A stretch of DNA of 6,207 nucleotides from Clostridia bacterium (GTDB lineage: Bacteria > Bacillota > Clostridia > Peptostreptococcales > Anaerovoracaceae): positions 1 to 6,207 of the forward strand of contig CAAEEE010000319.1 of assembly GCA_900754805.1 (NCBI GenBank), in the 5' to 3' direction. The position numbers were made by a program, and so were the translations under genes. The notes below the pieces were generated by a model. The model had not been told where the DNA came from, did no database searches, and worked only from the letters and a program-made list of their open reading frames with translations. Shown here piece after piece: positions 1 through 4,945 of this stretch; position 1 is the first letter of the stretch; each line of letters opens with the position of its first letter.

Positions 1-698
1 CGCAAAGCCGCAAGCTTATTCTGGCTGTCTTTAAGACGGAACGCGCTGAGAAAATTTTCGAGCTCGGCAAAATCAGCAATCAGACCTTCGGCGGCTTTAT
101 CAACGGTAAGATTATTGATTCCGCTATCATAGGTATCCTTTGCTTTATCGCGATGACGGTGCTGAATATACCGATGACAATGCTCATCAGCGTGGTAATT
201 GGCGTGACGAATATCATCCCGTTTTTCGGACCGTTTATCGGGGCGATTCCGTCGATTATCATTTTGCTCATCGTAGAGCCGATTGCGGCGATCAAATTTG
301 GTATTATGGTTTTGATACTGCAGCAACTGGATGGTAATATCATAGGACCGAAGATTTTGGGCAAGACTACGAAGCTGGCGAGCTTTTGGGTTATGTTCGC
401 CATCATTGTAGGCGGCGGACTGTTTGGCTTCCCGGGTATGATCCTGGGAGTTCCGGTATTCGCAATTTTGTATACATATATAAGCAGGGGCGTCAACAAC
501 CGCTTGAAGGAAAAACAGCTGGTTACAAGCACGCTTATGTATGAGGATTTCAGCAAATATAATGTCGACAAGGAGGATGTTTTCAGTGAAAACAGAGTTA
601 ATGAAAGCGGAGACAGCCGACGTGGTGAAGCGCTTCGCAAGCAGTATGAGTCAATGTGGGATGAATCCGATACAAATGCCGATGCAGATAGAGATTGA
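1..698 (+). CDS. AI-2E/PerM-family transporter, C-terminal part (5' end outside window)
   Basis: Partial gene; the first complete codon is at 3 and 231 residues remain before TGA at 696-698. The family comprises polytopic inner-membrane proteins (AI-2 exporter TqsA, PerM, YdiK, some Na+/H+ antiporters), so the substrate cannot be read from sequence. Visible family signatures are NIIPFFGPFIGAIPS (residues 70-84 of the fragment) and QQLDGNIIGPKILG (107-120). Hydrophobic segments lie at about 38-54, 57-69, 76-92, 97-108, 128-142 and 144-161. The tail after residue 162 is hydrophilic and ends in an acidic stretch, consistent with a cytoplasmic C-terminus. Its last 113 nt overlap the likely murB start in another frame. 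The family call is firm; the function is not. Confidence 0.88.
   Translation, partial: QSRKLILAVFKTERAEKIFELGKISNQTFGGFINGKIIDSAIIGILCFIAMTVLNIPMTMLISVVIGVTNIIPFFGPFIGAIPSIIILLIVEPIAAIKFGIMVLILQQLDGNIIGPKILGKTTKLASFWVMFAIIVGGGLFGFPGMILGVPVFAILYTYISRGVNNRLKEKQLVTSTLMYEDFSKYNVDKEDVFSENRVNESGDSRRGEALRKQYESMWDESDTNADADRD
570..576 (+). promoter_or_regulatory. Ribosome binding site selecting the murB GTG start
   Basis: AAGGAGG lies 9 nt upstream of GTG at 586 and is the only strong Shine-Dalgarno sequence near any in-frame murB start. ATG 577 abuts it with no spacer. ATG 601, 646, 661 and 682 have only weak matches upstream. The site lies inside the coding sequence of the upstream membrane protein. 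Confidence 0.7.
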
Positions 699-1617
699 GG
701 AAAATGCGGATATGGCGCAGCATACTTCATTTAAGGCGGGCGGACATGCGGCGGCATTGGTGACGGTAAGGTCTATAGAGGCTCTAAAAGCGGTGCTGCA
801 GACTATGGCAAAGCTTGAAATTCCGCATATCTTCTTAGGAAACGGCTCAAATGTGCTTTTTCGCGACGAGGGATACGACGGAATTGTTATCAAAATGGCG
901 GACTTCGGAAGGCTGTATCTGCGAGCGGAAGAGTCTTTCCTGACTGCAATTTTCCCCGGGATGAGCGGGGAAGAACTCAGAGCGGATGGCACGGTACTAT
1001 GTGAGGCAGGAATTTATATGTCGACCTTGGCAAAACAGCTCATGAATGCGGGTCTTTCGGGCTTCGAGTTTGCGAGCGGAATCCCCGGCAGTCTCGGCGG
1101 GGGACTGTTTATGAATGCCGGTGCTTACGGCGGCGAGCTGAAGGATATTGTAAAAGGCGTGCTGGCGGTATCGCCGGACGGAAGCTGCGCGCGTCTCTTT
1201 ACAAATGAGGAAATGCAGTTCGGCTACCGACACAGTGTTTTACAGAAAAACGGCTATATCGCGGTGGCGGCAATCCTGAAGCTTACTAAGGATGAACCGG
1301 AAAAAATCGCAGAAAGAATGCGTGAGCTGGCGCAAAAACGAAATTTTAGGCAGCCGGTGCAGTATCCGTCCGCAGGCAGCACTTTCAAACGTCCGGAAGG
1401 GCATTTCGCGGGGAAACTGATCGAGGACGCAGGCTTGAAAGGCGTCAGCGTCGGCGGCGCGCAGGTCTCGACGCTTCATAGCGGGTTTGTCATCAATCGC
1501 GGCGGCGCGACTGCCACAGATATTTTGCAGCTTATGGCTTTGATTCAAAATACGGTATACGATAAGTTCGGCGTGAAGCTTGAGCCGGAGGTTCGGATTA
1601 TCGGCTCGCAGGCATAG
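586..1617 (+). CDS. murB: UDP-N-acetylenolpyruvoylglucosamine reductase (MurB)
   Basis: This cytoplasmic FAD enzyme uses NADPH to reduce UDP-GlcNAc-enolpyruvate to UDP-N-acetylmuramate, the second committed step of peptidoglycan synthesis. From GTG 586 it is 343 residues, somewhat longer than the usual ~300. Visible signatures are HTSFKAGG (46-53), the FAD-binding LGNGSN (84-89), FASGIPGSLGG followed by MNAGAYGGE (162-184), GYRHS (213-217), AGSTFK with the catalytic serine (263-268) and the C-terminal LEPEV glutamate (about 335). About 15 residues (AEESFLTAIFPGMSGEE region, about 114-130) look like an insertion before the conserved EAG. GTG was chosen for its ribosome binding site; later ATGs would give a more typical length. 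TAG ends the gene, so amber acts as a normal stop here. The PHP gene follows after 72 nt. Confidence 0.95.
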   Translation: MKTELMKAETADVVKRFASSMSQCGMNPIQMPMQIEIEENADMAQHTSFKAGGHAAALVTVRSIEALKAVLQTMAKLEIPHIFLGNGSNVLFRDEGYDGIVIKMADFGRLYLRAEESFLTAIFPGMSGEELRADGTVLCEAGIYMSTLAKQLMNAGLSGFEFASGIPGSLGGGLFMNAGAYGGELKDIVKGVLAVSPDGSCARLFTNEEMQFGYRHSVLQKNGYIAVAAILKLTKDEPEKIAERMRELAQKRNFRQPVQYPSAGSTFKRPEGHFAGKLIEDAGLKGVSVGGAQVSTLHSGFVINRGGATATDILQLMALIQNTVYDKFGVKLEPEVRIIGSQA

Positions 1618-1689
1618 GGTATAATCAAGCATAAGCGGATCGAAAGAAATCGGAAGAGAATAGAACAAGTTAGATAGGATGATCGATAT

Positions 1690-2460
1690 ATGGGAAAATT
1701 TGACGATATTATAAAACAGTACAGAATGGTCTACGACCATCATACGCACACGACTTATTCGCACGGCAAAGGCAGCATTGAGGACAATGTGAAAGCTGCC
1801 GTTTCGAAGGGCCTTCGCTCAATTGCGATTACAGACCACGGACCGGGACACATGACCTACGGCATCGACCGCGCGAAAATTCCGCAGATGCGCGCGGAAA
1901 TTGCGGCTTTGCGGGAAAAATATCCGCAGATTGAGATTTTGCTGGGAGTGGAAGCGAATACTTTGCGAATAGAGCCTTTCTTAGATGTTGCGGCGGAGGA
2001 ACGACCGGACTATGATATATTGCTGGCGGGCTATCACTACGGAATCCGTCACGCGGGAATGATTCCAAACTATGTATACAAACATACAGGGCTGTTTCAC
2101 GGTGAAGATTCATCGCTGCTGGTGAAAAACACGGCGATGATTCTGGACAGCCTTTACTATAACGAAGAGCACGGAAATCACATCGACATTCTCACACATC
2201 CCGGCGACAAGGGTCCGTTTGACATCGAAGACATTGTCAAAGCCTGCGCGGACACGGGAACGCTCGTGGAAATCAACGATAAACACGCGCACCTGACGGT
2301 ATCGGAAATCAAACTGGCTGCCGGCCGCGATGTAAAATTCGTAATCGGAAGCGATGCGCATGTGCCGGAAAAGGTCGGCTCGTTCGAAGGTCCTCTGGAA
2401 AGGGCACTGGAAGCGGGACTTGACCCTGCGCGGATTGTTAATATTGAAAAAATTGATTGA
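1690..2460 (+). CDS. PHP-domain metal-dependent phosphoesterase (YcdX-like)
   Basis: 256-residue PHP-family hydrolase, the fold shared by histidinol phosphatase HisK, YcdX and DNA polymerase III/X PHP domains. The metal ligands expected for the trinuclear site are present: HTH (18-20) and H25, TDH (48-50), GVE (86-88), GYH (114-116), THPG (169-172) and GSDAH (220-224). The protein is essentially a single PHP domain with no polymerase or nucleic-acid-binding module, which favours a small-molecule phosphatase. No his genes are nearby, so histidinol phosphate as substrate is not supported. ATG 1690 has AGGA about 10 nt upstream. A second ATG at 1726 would trim 12 residues but has no better ribosome binding site. 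The gene ends in TGA just before the mgtE promoter. Confidence 0.9.
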   Translation: MGKFDDIIKQYRMVYDHHTHTTYSHGKGSIEDNVKAAVSKGLRSIAITDHGPGHMTYGIDRAKIPQMRAEIAALREKYPQIEILLGVEANTLRIEPFLDVAAEERPDYDILLAGYHYGIRHAGMIPNYVYKHTGLFHGEDSSLLVKNTAMILDSLYYNEEHGNHIDILTHPGDKGPFDIEDIVKACADTGTLVEINDKHAHLTVSEIKLAAGRDVKFVIGSDAHVPEKVGSFEGPLERALEAGLDPARIVNIEKID

Positions 2461-2479
2461 CGCGGATGCGTATTTTTGC

Positions 2480-2509
2480 TTGCAAAATGCCTGCAAAAAG
2501 CGATATAAT
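2480..2509 (+). promoter_or_regulatory. Sigma-A-type promoter for the mgtE leader transcript
   Basis: TTGCAA (2480-2485) and a perfect TATAAT (2504-2509) are separated by 18 nt. Transcription would begin near 2516, giving a leader of about 260 nt before mgtE and about 30 nt before the small ORF at 2547. No terminator is visible between the PHP gene and this site, so some read-through from upstream is possible. Confidence 0.65.
2481..2501 (+). repeat. Short direct repeat inside the mgtE promoter (operator candidate)
   Basis: TGCAAAATGC (2481-2490) is followed after one base by TGCAAAAAGC (2492-2501). The two copies match at 9 of 10 positions with an 11-bp period, about one helical turn, and sit between the -35 and -10 boxes. 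TTTTGC-TT-GCAAAA (2474-2487) forms a small palindrome over the -35 box. The arrangement suits a repressor site, but no regulator is identified. Confidence 0.3.
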
Positions 2510-2546
2510 AAACTGTTAAAGGAATGCAAAAGAAAGGAGCAAAGAT

Positions 2547-2705
2547 ATGGATAGTGTCCCCGATGGGAAAAACAAAATTTTAAAACGAAATAGCCATATT
2601 GCTGCTCTTTTTGCTTGGACAGAAAGGCGGACGCGGAAAGGCGGGTGCGCTGATGCAGACTGCCTGAACGGACAGAGGCAGAAGCTTTGGACGCGCGGAC
2701 TTTGA
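2547..2705 (+). CDS. Small ORF in the mgtE leader (52 codons), possible leader peptide
   Basis: ATG 2547 is preceded by AGAAAGGAG (2531-2539), one of the best ribosome binding sites in the window, and lies about 30 nt after the predicted transcription start. It encodes a 52-residue basic peptide starting MDSVPDGKNKILKRN and ending at TGA 2703-2705, 69 nt before mgtE. No signal peptide, membrane segment or known motif is visible. It contains three cysteine/aspartate-rich residues in the stretch GGCADADCL but no clear metal site. Possible roles are a cis-acting leader peptide controlling mgtE or an independent small protein. It could also be a chance ORF. The ribosome binding site and promoter position are the only support, with no homology evidence. 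Confidence 0.4.
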   Translation: MDSVPDGKNKILKRNSHIAALFAWTERRTRKGGCADADCLNGQRQKLWTRGL

Positions 2706-2712
2706 AAGGGAA

Positions 2713-2766
2713 CTCTCTCTCCCGAGGAAACAATGCAGCGGTATGGCATACAGATGAGAGAGGAGA
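2713..2766 (+). promoter_or_regulatory. Possible hairpin sequestering the mgtE ribosome binding site
   Basis: CTCTCTC (in 2713-2721) is exactly complementary to GAGAGAG (2756-2762), which overlaps the mgtE Shine-Dalgarno region GAGAGAGGAG (2756-2765). The loop is about 34 nt. A competing short hairpin, GGGA (2708-2711) with TCCC (2720-2723), would consume part of the same pyrimidine strand. The upstream small ORF stops at 2705, close enough for a terminating ribosome to affect pairing. Seven base pairs of low complexity is weak evidence on its own. Confidence 0.3.
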
Positions 2767-2774
2767 TGATTCCA

Positions 2775-4178
2775 ATGGATCAGAACATTTTGAGAGATCC
2801 GGATGACGCAATGAAGGAATCTTTGGAGCGGATTTACCAGCTGCTGGAAGAAAAAAAGTACTTCATGGTCAAAGATGAACTTTTGAAGTTCAACGACGCA
2901 GACATCGCGGAAATGTTCGAGGAACTTTTGGAAGACCCCGATGACATCGAAAGGGTTGTCGTGGTTTACCGCCTGCTTCCAAAGGATGTTTCGGTTGAGG
3001 TCTTTTCCTATCTGCCGTCCGACGACCAGCTGAAAATTGTTGACGGCATTACCGATAAGGAACTTAGCTATATCGTTGACGAACTCGACTTCGACGATAA
3101 AATCGATATTTTGGAGGAGCTGCCGGCGAATCTGGTGGACAAAATCCTTGAAAAAACGCCGAAAAATGAAAGACAGCTCATCAACAACTTTTTGAACTAT
3201 CCGGACACCTGTGCCGGAAGTCTGATGACACCGGAGTACATCAGCCTCCAAAAGGACATGACGGTTGGTGAAGCTTTGGCGCACATTAAAAAAGAAGGCA
3301 TGGATGCCGAGACCATTTATACCTGCTATGTAAAAGACGCGGGCAGAAAGCTGATCGGCATCGTGTCGCTGAGCACGCTGGTAATTACCGATGACAGCGT
3401 GAAAATCAAAGATATCATGCATACCGATTATGTGTGGCTGAATGTTTACGATGACCAGGAAGAGGTTGCCGAAGAGTTTAAGAAGTACGGCTTCCTCGCG
3501 ATGCCGGTCGTAGACAAGGAGCACCGCTTGGTCGGCATCATCACATTCGACGATATTTTGGATGTCATGGAAGAAGAAGCGACGGAGGATATCGAGAGAA
3601 TGAACGGTGTCATCAGTTTCGACGCACCGGACAAAGACTATCTGGACATTTCCGTCTGGAAGCACGCGCTCAGCAGGCTTCCGTGGCTGCTGATTCTGAT
3701 GGTGGCATATATCTTCACGGGTATGATTATTACGAATTTTGAAAACAGGCTTTCAGAGATTATCTGTTTGGTTGCCTATATGCCAATGCTGATGGGAACC
3801 GGCGGAAATACCGGCTCGCAGGCAGCGACGCTGATTATCCGTGGTCTTGCAACCGGCGAGGTCGATACTTCGGATACTTTGCGGATTCTGTGGAAAGAGG
3901 TCAGAATCGGTGTCGTAATCGGCGTAATTCTGAGTGCTTTCAACCTTGTGCGCATCTGCTTTCTGGACGGCTACTCGCTGCCGATTGCGCTTACCGTATG
4001 CAGTGCGATGCTTTTGATTGTAATCTTCGCAAAGATCCTCGGAAGCATGGTGCCGCTTATCGTTAAGAAGGCAAAACTCGACCCGGCACTCATTGCCAAT
4101 CCTGCAATCTCGTCGATTTCGGACGCTGTGGCACTCAGCATTTACTTTGCGATGGCAAGCCTGTTCCTCGGCTTGTAA
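2775..4178 (+). CDS. mgtE: Magnesium channel/transporter MgtE
   Basis: 467 residues, close to the usual ~450 for MgtE, a homodimeric Mg2+-gated Mg2+ channel of the cytoplasmic membrane. Domain order is complete: acidic MgtE N domain (about 20-140), two CBS domains (about 150-210 and 213-270), the connecting plug helix (about 271-300), then five membrane helices (about 303-322, 326-355, 376-396, 401-427, 443-465). The hallmark pore-region motif MLMGTGGNTGSQ is at 338-349. The conserved aspartate of the last helix is present at 450 (SISDAVALSIYF). CBS and N domains rich in Asp/Glu are the known cytosolic Mg2+ sensor. ATG 2775 has AGGAG 9 nt upstream; in-frame ATGs at 2733 and 2754 lack this. 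The gene has its own promoter, long leader and downstream terminator. No canonical M-box riboswitch was recognised. Confidence 0.96.
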   Translation: MDQNILRDPDDAMKESLERIYQLLEEKKYFMVKDELLKFNDADIAEMFEELLEDPDDIERVVVVYRLLPKDVSVEVFSYLPSDDQLKIVDGITDKELSYIVDELDFDDKIDILEELPANLVDKILEKTPKNERQLINNFLNYPDTCAGSLMTPEYISLQKDMTVGEALAHIKKEGMDAETIYTCYVKDAGRKLIGIVSLSTLVITDDSVKIKDIMHTDYVWLNVYDDQEEVAEEFKKYGFLAMPVVDKEHRLVGIITFDDILDVMEEEATEDIERMNGVISFDAPDKDYLDISVWKHALSRLPWLLILMVAYIFTGMIITNFENRLSEIICLVAYMPMLMGTGGNTGSQAATLIIRGLATGEVDTSDTLRILWKEVRIGVVIGVILSAFNLVRICFLDGYSLPIALTVCSAMLLIVIFAKILGSMVPLIVKKAKLDPALIANPAISSISDAVALSIYFAMASLFLGL

Positions 4179-4197
4179 TGCTTGGCTTGCGGCGGAT

Positions 4198-4223
4198 TGC
4201 CGGGGGAATGCCGGGGGAATGCC
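4198..4223. repeat. 11-bp tandem duplication downstream of mgtE
   Basis: TGCCGGGGGAA occurs twice in tandem (4198-4208 and 4209-4219), followed by a partial third copy TGCC. It starts 20 nt after the mgtE stop and lies outside any supported gene. It is probably a slippage product; no function is evident. Confidence 0.7.
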
Positions 4224-4279
4224 AGGCGTTTTCAAATGATGAATTACAGATTGCGAATCGCAAACTATAAAGCGTATAG

Positions 4280-4335
4280 AGCCATTAAGCTTACCGGGCT
4301 GCCGAAACAGGATGCCGGCAGTTTAATGGCTTTTT
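4280..4335 (+). terminator. Intrinsic terminator of mgtE
   Basis: AGCCATTAA (4280-4288) pairs perfectly with TTAATGGCT (4323-4331). A second internal stem, CTGCCG (4299-4304) with CGGCAG (4316-4321), stacks above an asymmetric interior loop. The stem runs directly into TTTTT (4331-4335). It sits about 100 nt after the mgtE stop and is the only clear Rho-independent terminator in the window. Confidence 0.8.
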
Positions 4336-4347
4336 CGTTGGACGCAG

Positions 4348-4383
4348 GCAGCACGGCGGTGCTTCTCGCAGCACCGCTGCTGC
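4348..4383. other. GC-rich hairpin
   Basis: GCGGTGCT (4356-4363) pairs perfectly with AGCACCGC (4370-4377) across the six-base loop TCTCGC. The stem extends outwards with GCAGCA (4348-4353) and TGCTGC (4378-4383), leaving a two-base CG bulge on the 5' side. That gives 14 pairs in total. No T-run follows on either strand, so it is not a typical terminator. It lies just before the 40-bp hairpin repeats. Confidence 0.65.
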
Positions 4384-4403
4384 TACGGCCGGGCAGCCTG
4401 AGC

Positions 4404-4508
4404 GCACTGCCCTCGTGCGCGGTGTCGAATGAACGGCCAGCATGCACTGCCCCCGTGCGCGGTGTCGATTGCACGGACGCCATACACCGCCCCCGTGCGC
4501 GGTGTCGA
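4404..4508. repeat. Three tandem hairpin repeats with a 40-bp period
   Basis: A 25-bp core beginning GCACTGCCC and ending GTGCGCGGTGTCGA occurs at 4404-4428, 4444-4468 and 4484-4508, exactly 40 bp apart. The first two cores differ at one base; the third begins ACACCGCCC. The intervening 15-bp segments (4429-4443, 4469-4483) match at 10 of 15 positions, so the whole 40-bp unit is repeated. Each core can fold: ACACCGC (4484-4490) pairs with GCGGTGT (4499-4505) over an 8-nt loop. In copies 1 and 2 the equivalent stem has one change that still pairs as G-U. The 40-bp period breaks any reading frame, so it is not protein coding. Role unknown; a REP-like or RNA-hairpin element is possible. Confidence 0.8.
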
Positions 4509-4518
4509 AATTTGTCGA

Positions 4519-4579
4519 AAATGTATAAATGCACGAAAAACTGACTTTTTTACCGCTCGTTTCGTGTAAAAATTTACAT
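4519..4579. repeat. Left end hairpin of the MITE-like element
   Basis: The outer arm ATGTATAAATGCACGAAA (4521-4538) is an imperfect inverted repeat of TTTCGTGTAAAAATTTACAT (4560-4579). The intervening loop contains CTGACTTTTTTACC (4541-4554). The right end of the element has the same layout. Confidence 0.6.
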
Positions 4580-4618
4580 AAAAAGTAAAATTTGATTTTA
4601 GATGTGTGTGGCAACGTA

Positions 4619-4646
4619 TTGCATACATAAATTTACAATTTATAAA
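4619..4646 (+). promoter_or_regulatory. Weak candidate promoter inside the AT-rich element, reading towards hom
   Basis: TTGCAT (4619-4624) and TATAAA (4641-4646) are 16 bp apart on the hom strand. In such AT-rich DNA this match has limited weight. It is nevertheless the best promoter-like sequence between the mgtE terminator and hom, and would give a leader of nearly 300 nt. Confidence 0.3.
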
Positions 4647-4647
4647 C

Positions 4648-4661
4648 ATTGAAATTTCAAT
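4648..4661. repeat. 14-bp perfect palindrome near the candidate promoter
   Basis: ATTGAAATTTCAAT is perfectly self-complementary and lies where transcription from the candidate promoter at 4619-4646 would start. Just upstream ATAAATT-TAC-AATTTAT (4627-4643) forms another small inverted repeat. It could be an operator. Low-complexity AT sequence makes chance occurrence plausible. Confidence 0.4.
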
Positions 4662-4729
4662 ATTTGTAGGCATTACTTAATTTTACAGGGGAAATCTTGA
4701 TGCGCATAAAAAATGATAAAAGGAAAAAC

Positions 4730-4790
4730 ATGTAAAAACATACACGAAAATGGCCTGTTTTTTTACCTTTTTTCGTGCATTTATACATTT
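4730..4790. repeat. Right end hairpin of the MITE-like element
   Basis: The left arm (4730-4750, ATGTAAAAAC... to CACGAAAA) is an imperfect inverted repeat of the outer arm TTTTCGTGCATTTATACAT (4770-4788). The loop contains CTGTTTTTTTACC (4755-4767), in the same orientation as the related loop motif in the left end. The two ends are therefore both inverted and partly direct repeats of each other. Confidence 0.6.
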
Positions 4791-4894
4791 AGGAGATTTG
4801 GATTGCGCAGAAATTTAGGAGATTTGGATTGCGCAGAAATTTAGAAGACTTAGATTGCACAGAAATTTAGAAGATTCAAAACGCGCAGAAATCG
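4791..4894. repeat. Four tandem 26-bp repeats upstream of hom
   Basis: The 26-bp unit (AGGAGATTTGGATTG then CGCAGAAATTT) is repeated without gaps at 4791-4816, 4817-4842, 4843-4868 and 4869-4894. Copies 1 and 2 are identical, copy 3 differs at four positions, and copy 4 is more diverged. A degenerate trace with one indel may continue in 4899-4920. The array begins at the very next base after the right terminal repeat of the MITE-like element and ends about 50 nt before hom. 26 bp is about 2.5 helical turns. The first two copies carry AGGAG followed by TTG, but the reading frames close quickly, so coding is not supported. Confidence 0.85.
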
Positions 4895-4945
4895 AGTATT
4901 TCAAGAGCACGGAAACGGCTCGATAGATATGGAAGGAGCATATAA

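Larger units (their letters stand above)
4519..4790. mobile_element. MITE-like AT-rich element with 22-bp terminal inverted repeats
   Basis: The 22 bases at 4519-4540 (AAATGTATAAATG... to GCACGAAAAA) are an exact reverse complement of 4769-4790. The 272-bp interval is strikingly AT-rich compared with the GC-rich repeats to its left. Inside the terminal repeats a second pair of subterminal arms, TTTCGTGTAAAAATTTACAT (4560-4579) and 4730-4750, is also inverted (16 of 20 matches). There is no transposase and no ORF longer than a few codons, fitting a non-autonomous element mobilised in trans. No convincing target-site duplication was found at the edges, so mobility is inferred from structure only. 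An alternative is a fixed pair of regulatory or terminator-like hairpins. Confidence 0.55.

Noticed and set aside
1598..1625. Promoter before the PHP gene based on TATAAT at 1620-1625
   Set aside because: The hexamer is perfect, but no acceptable -35 box lies 16-18 bp upstream. The 72-nt gap also fits simple co-transcription with murB.
2510..2774. M-box (ykoK) magnesium riboswitch upstream of mgtE
   Set aside because: The conserved blocks I know for this class (around GGTGAGGCTCC, GCTGCCC and the CGCCAA-GGGT region) are not visible. A covariance-model search would be needed to exclude a divergent form.
2110..3665. Long minus-strand frames opposite the PHP gene and mgtE
   Set aside because: They mirror well-supported + strand genes, carry no recognisable domain and lack sensible starts. 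They are antisense shadows of real coding sequence.
4404..4508. CRISPR array
   Set aside because: There are only three repeats, the spacers are 15 bp and similar to one another, and no cas genes are present. This is a simple tandem 40-bp repeat.
4182..4544. Open frames on both strands (up to about 120 codons) across the repeat region after mgtE
   Set aside because: They run through the terminator, the GC hairpin and the 40-bp repeats, lack good ribosome binding sites and show no recognisable protein features. The 40-bp period is not a multiple of three, so they arise from GC-rich repeats rather than coding selection.
4536..4945. T-box, lysine or SAM riboswitch controlling hom
   Set aside because: No T-box sequence (GGTGG-ACCGCG type) with a following terminator, and no recognisable lysine or SAM aptamer core. 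The region is occupied by the AT-rich element and the 26-bp repeats.
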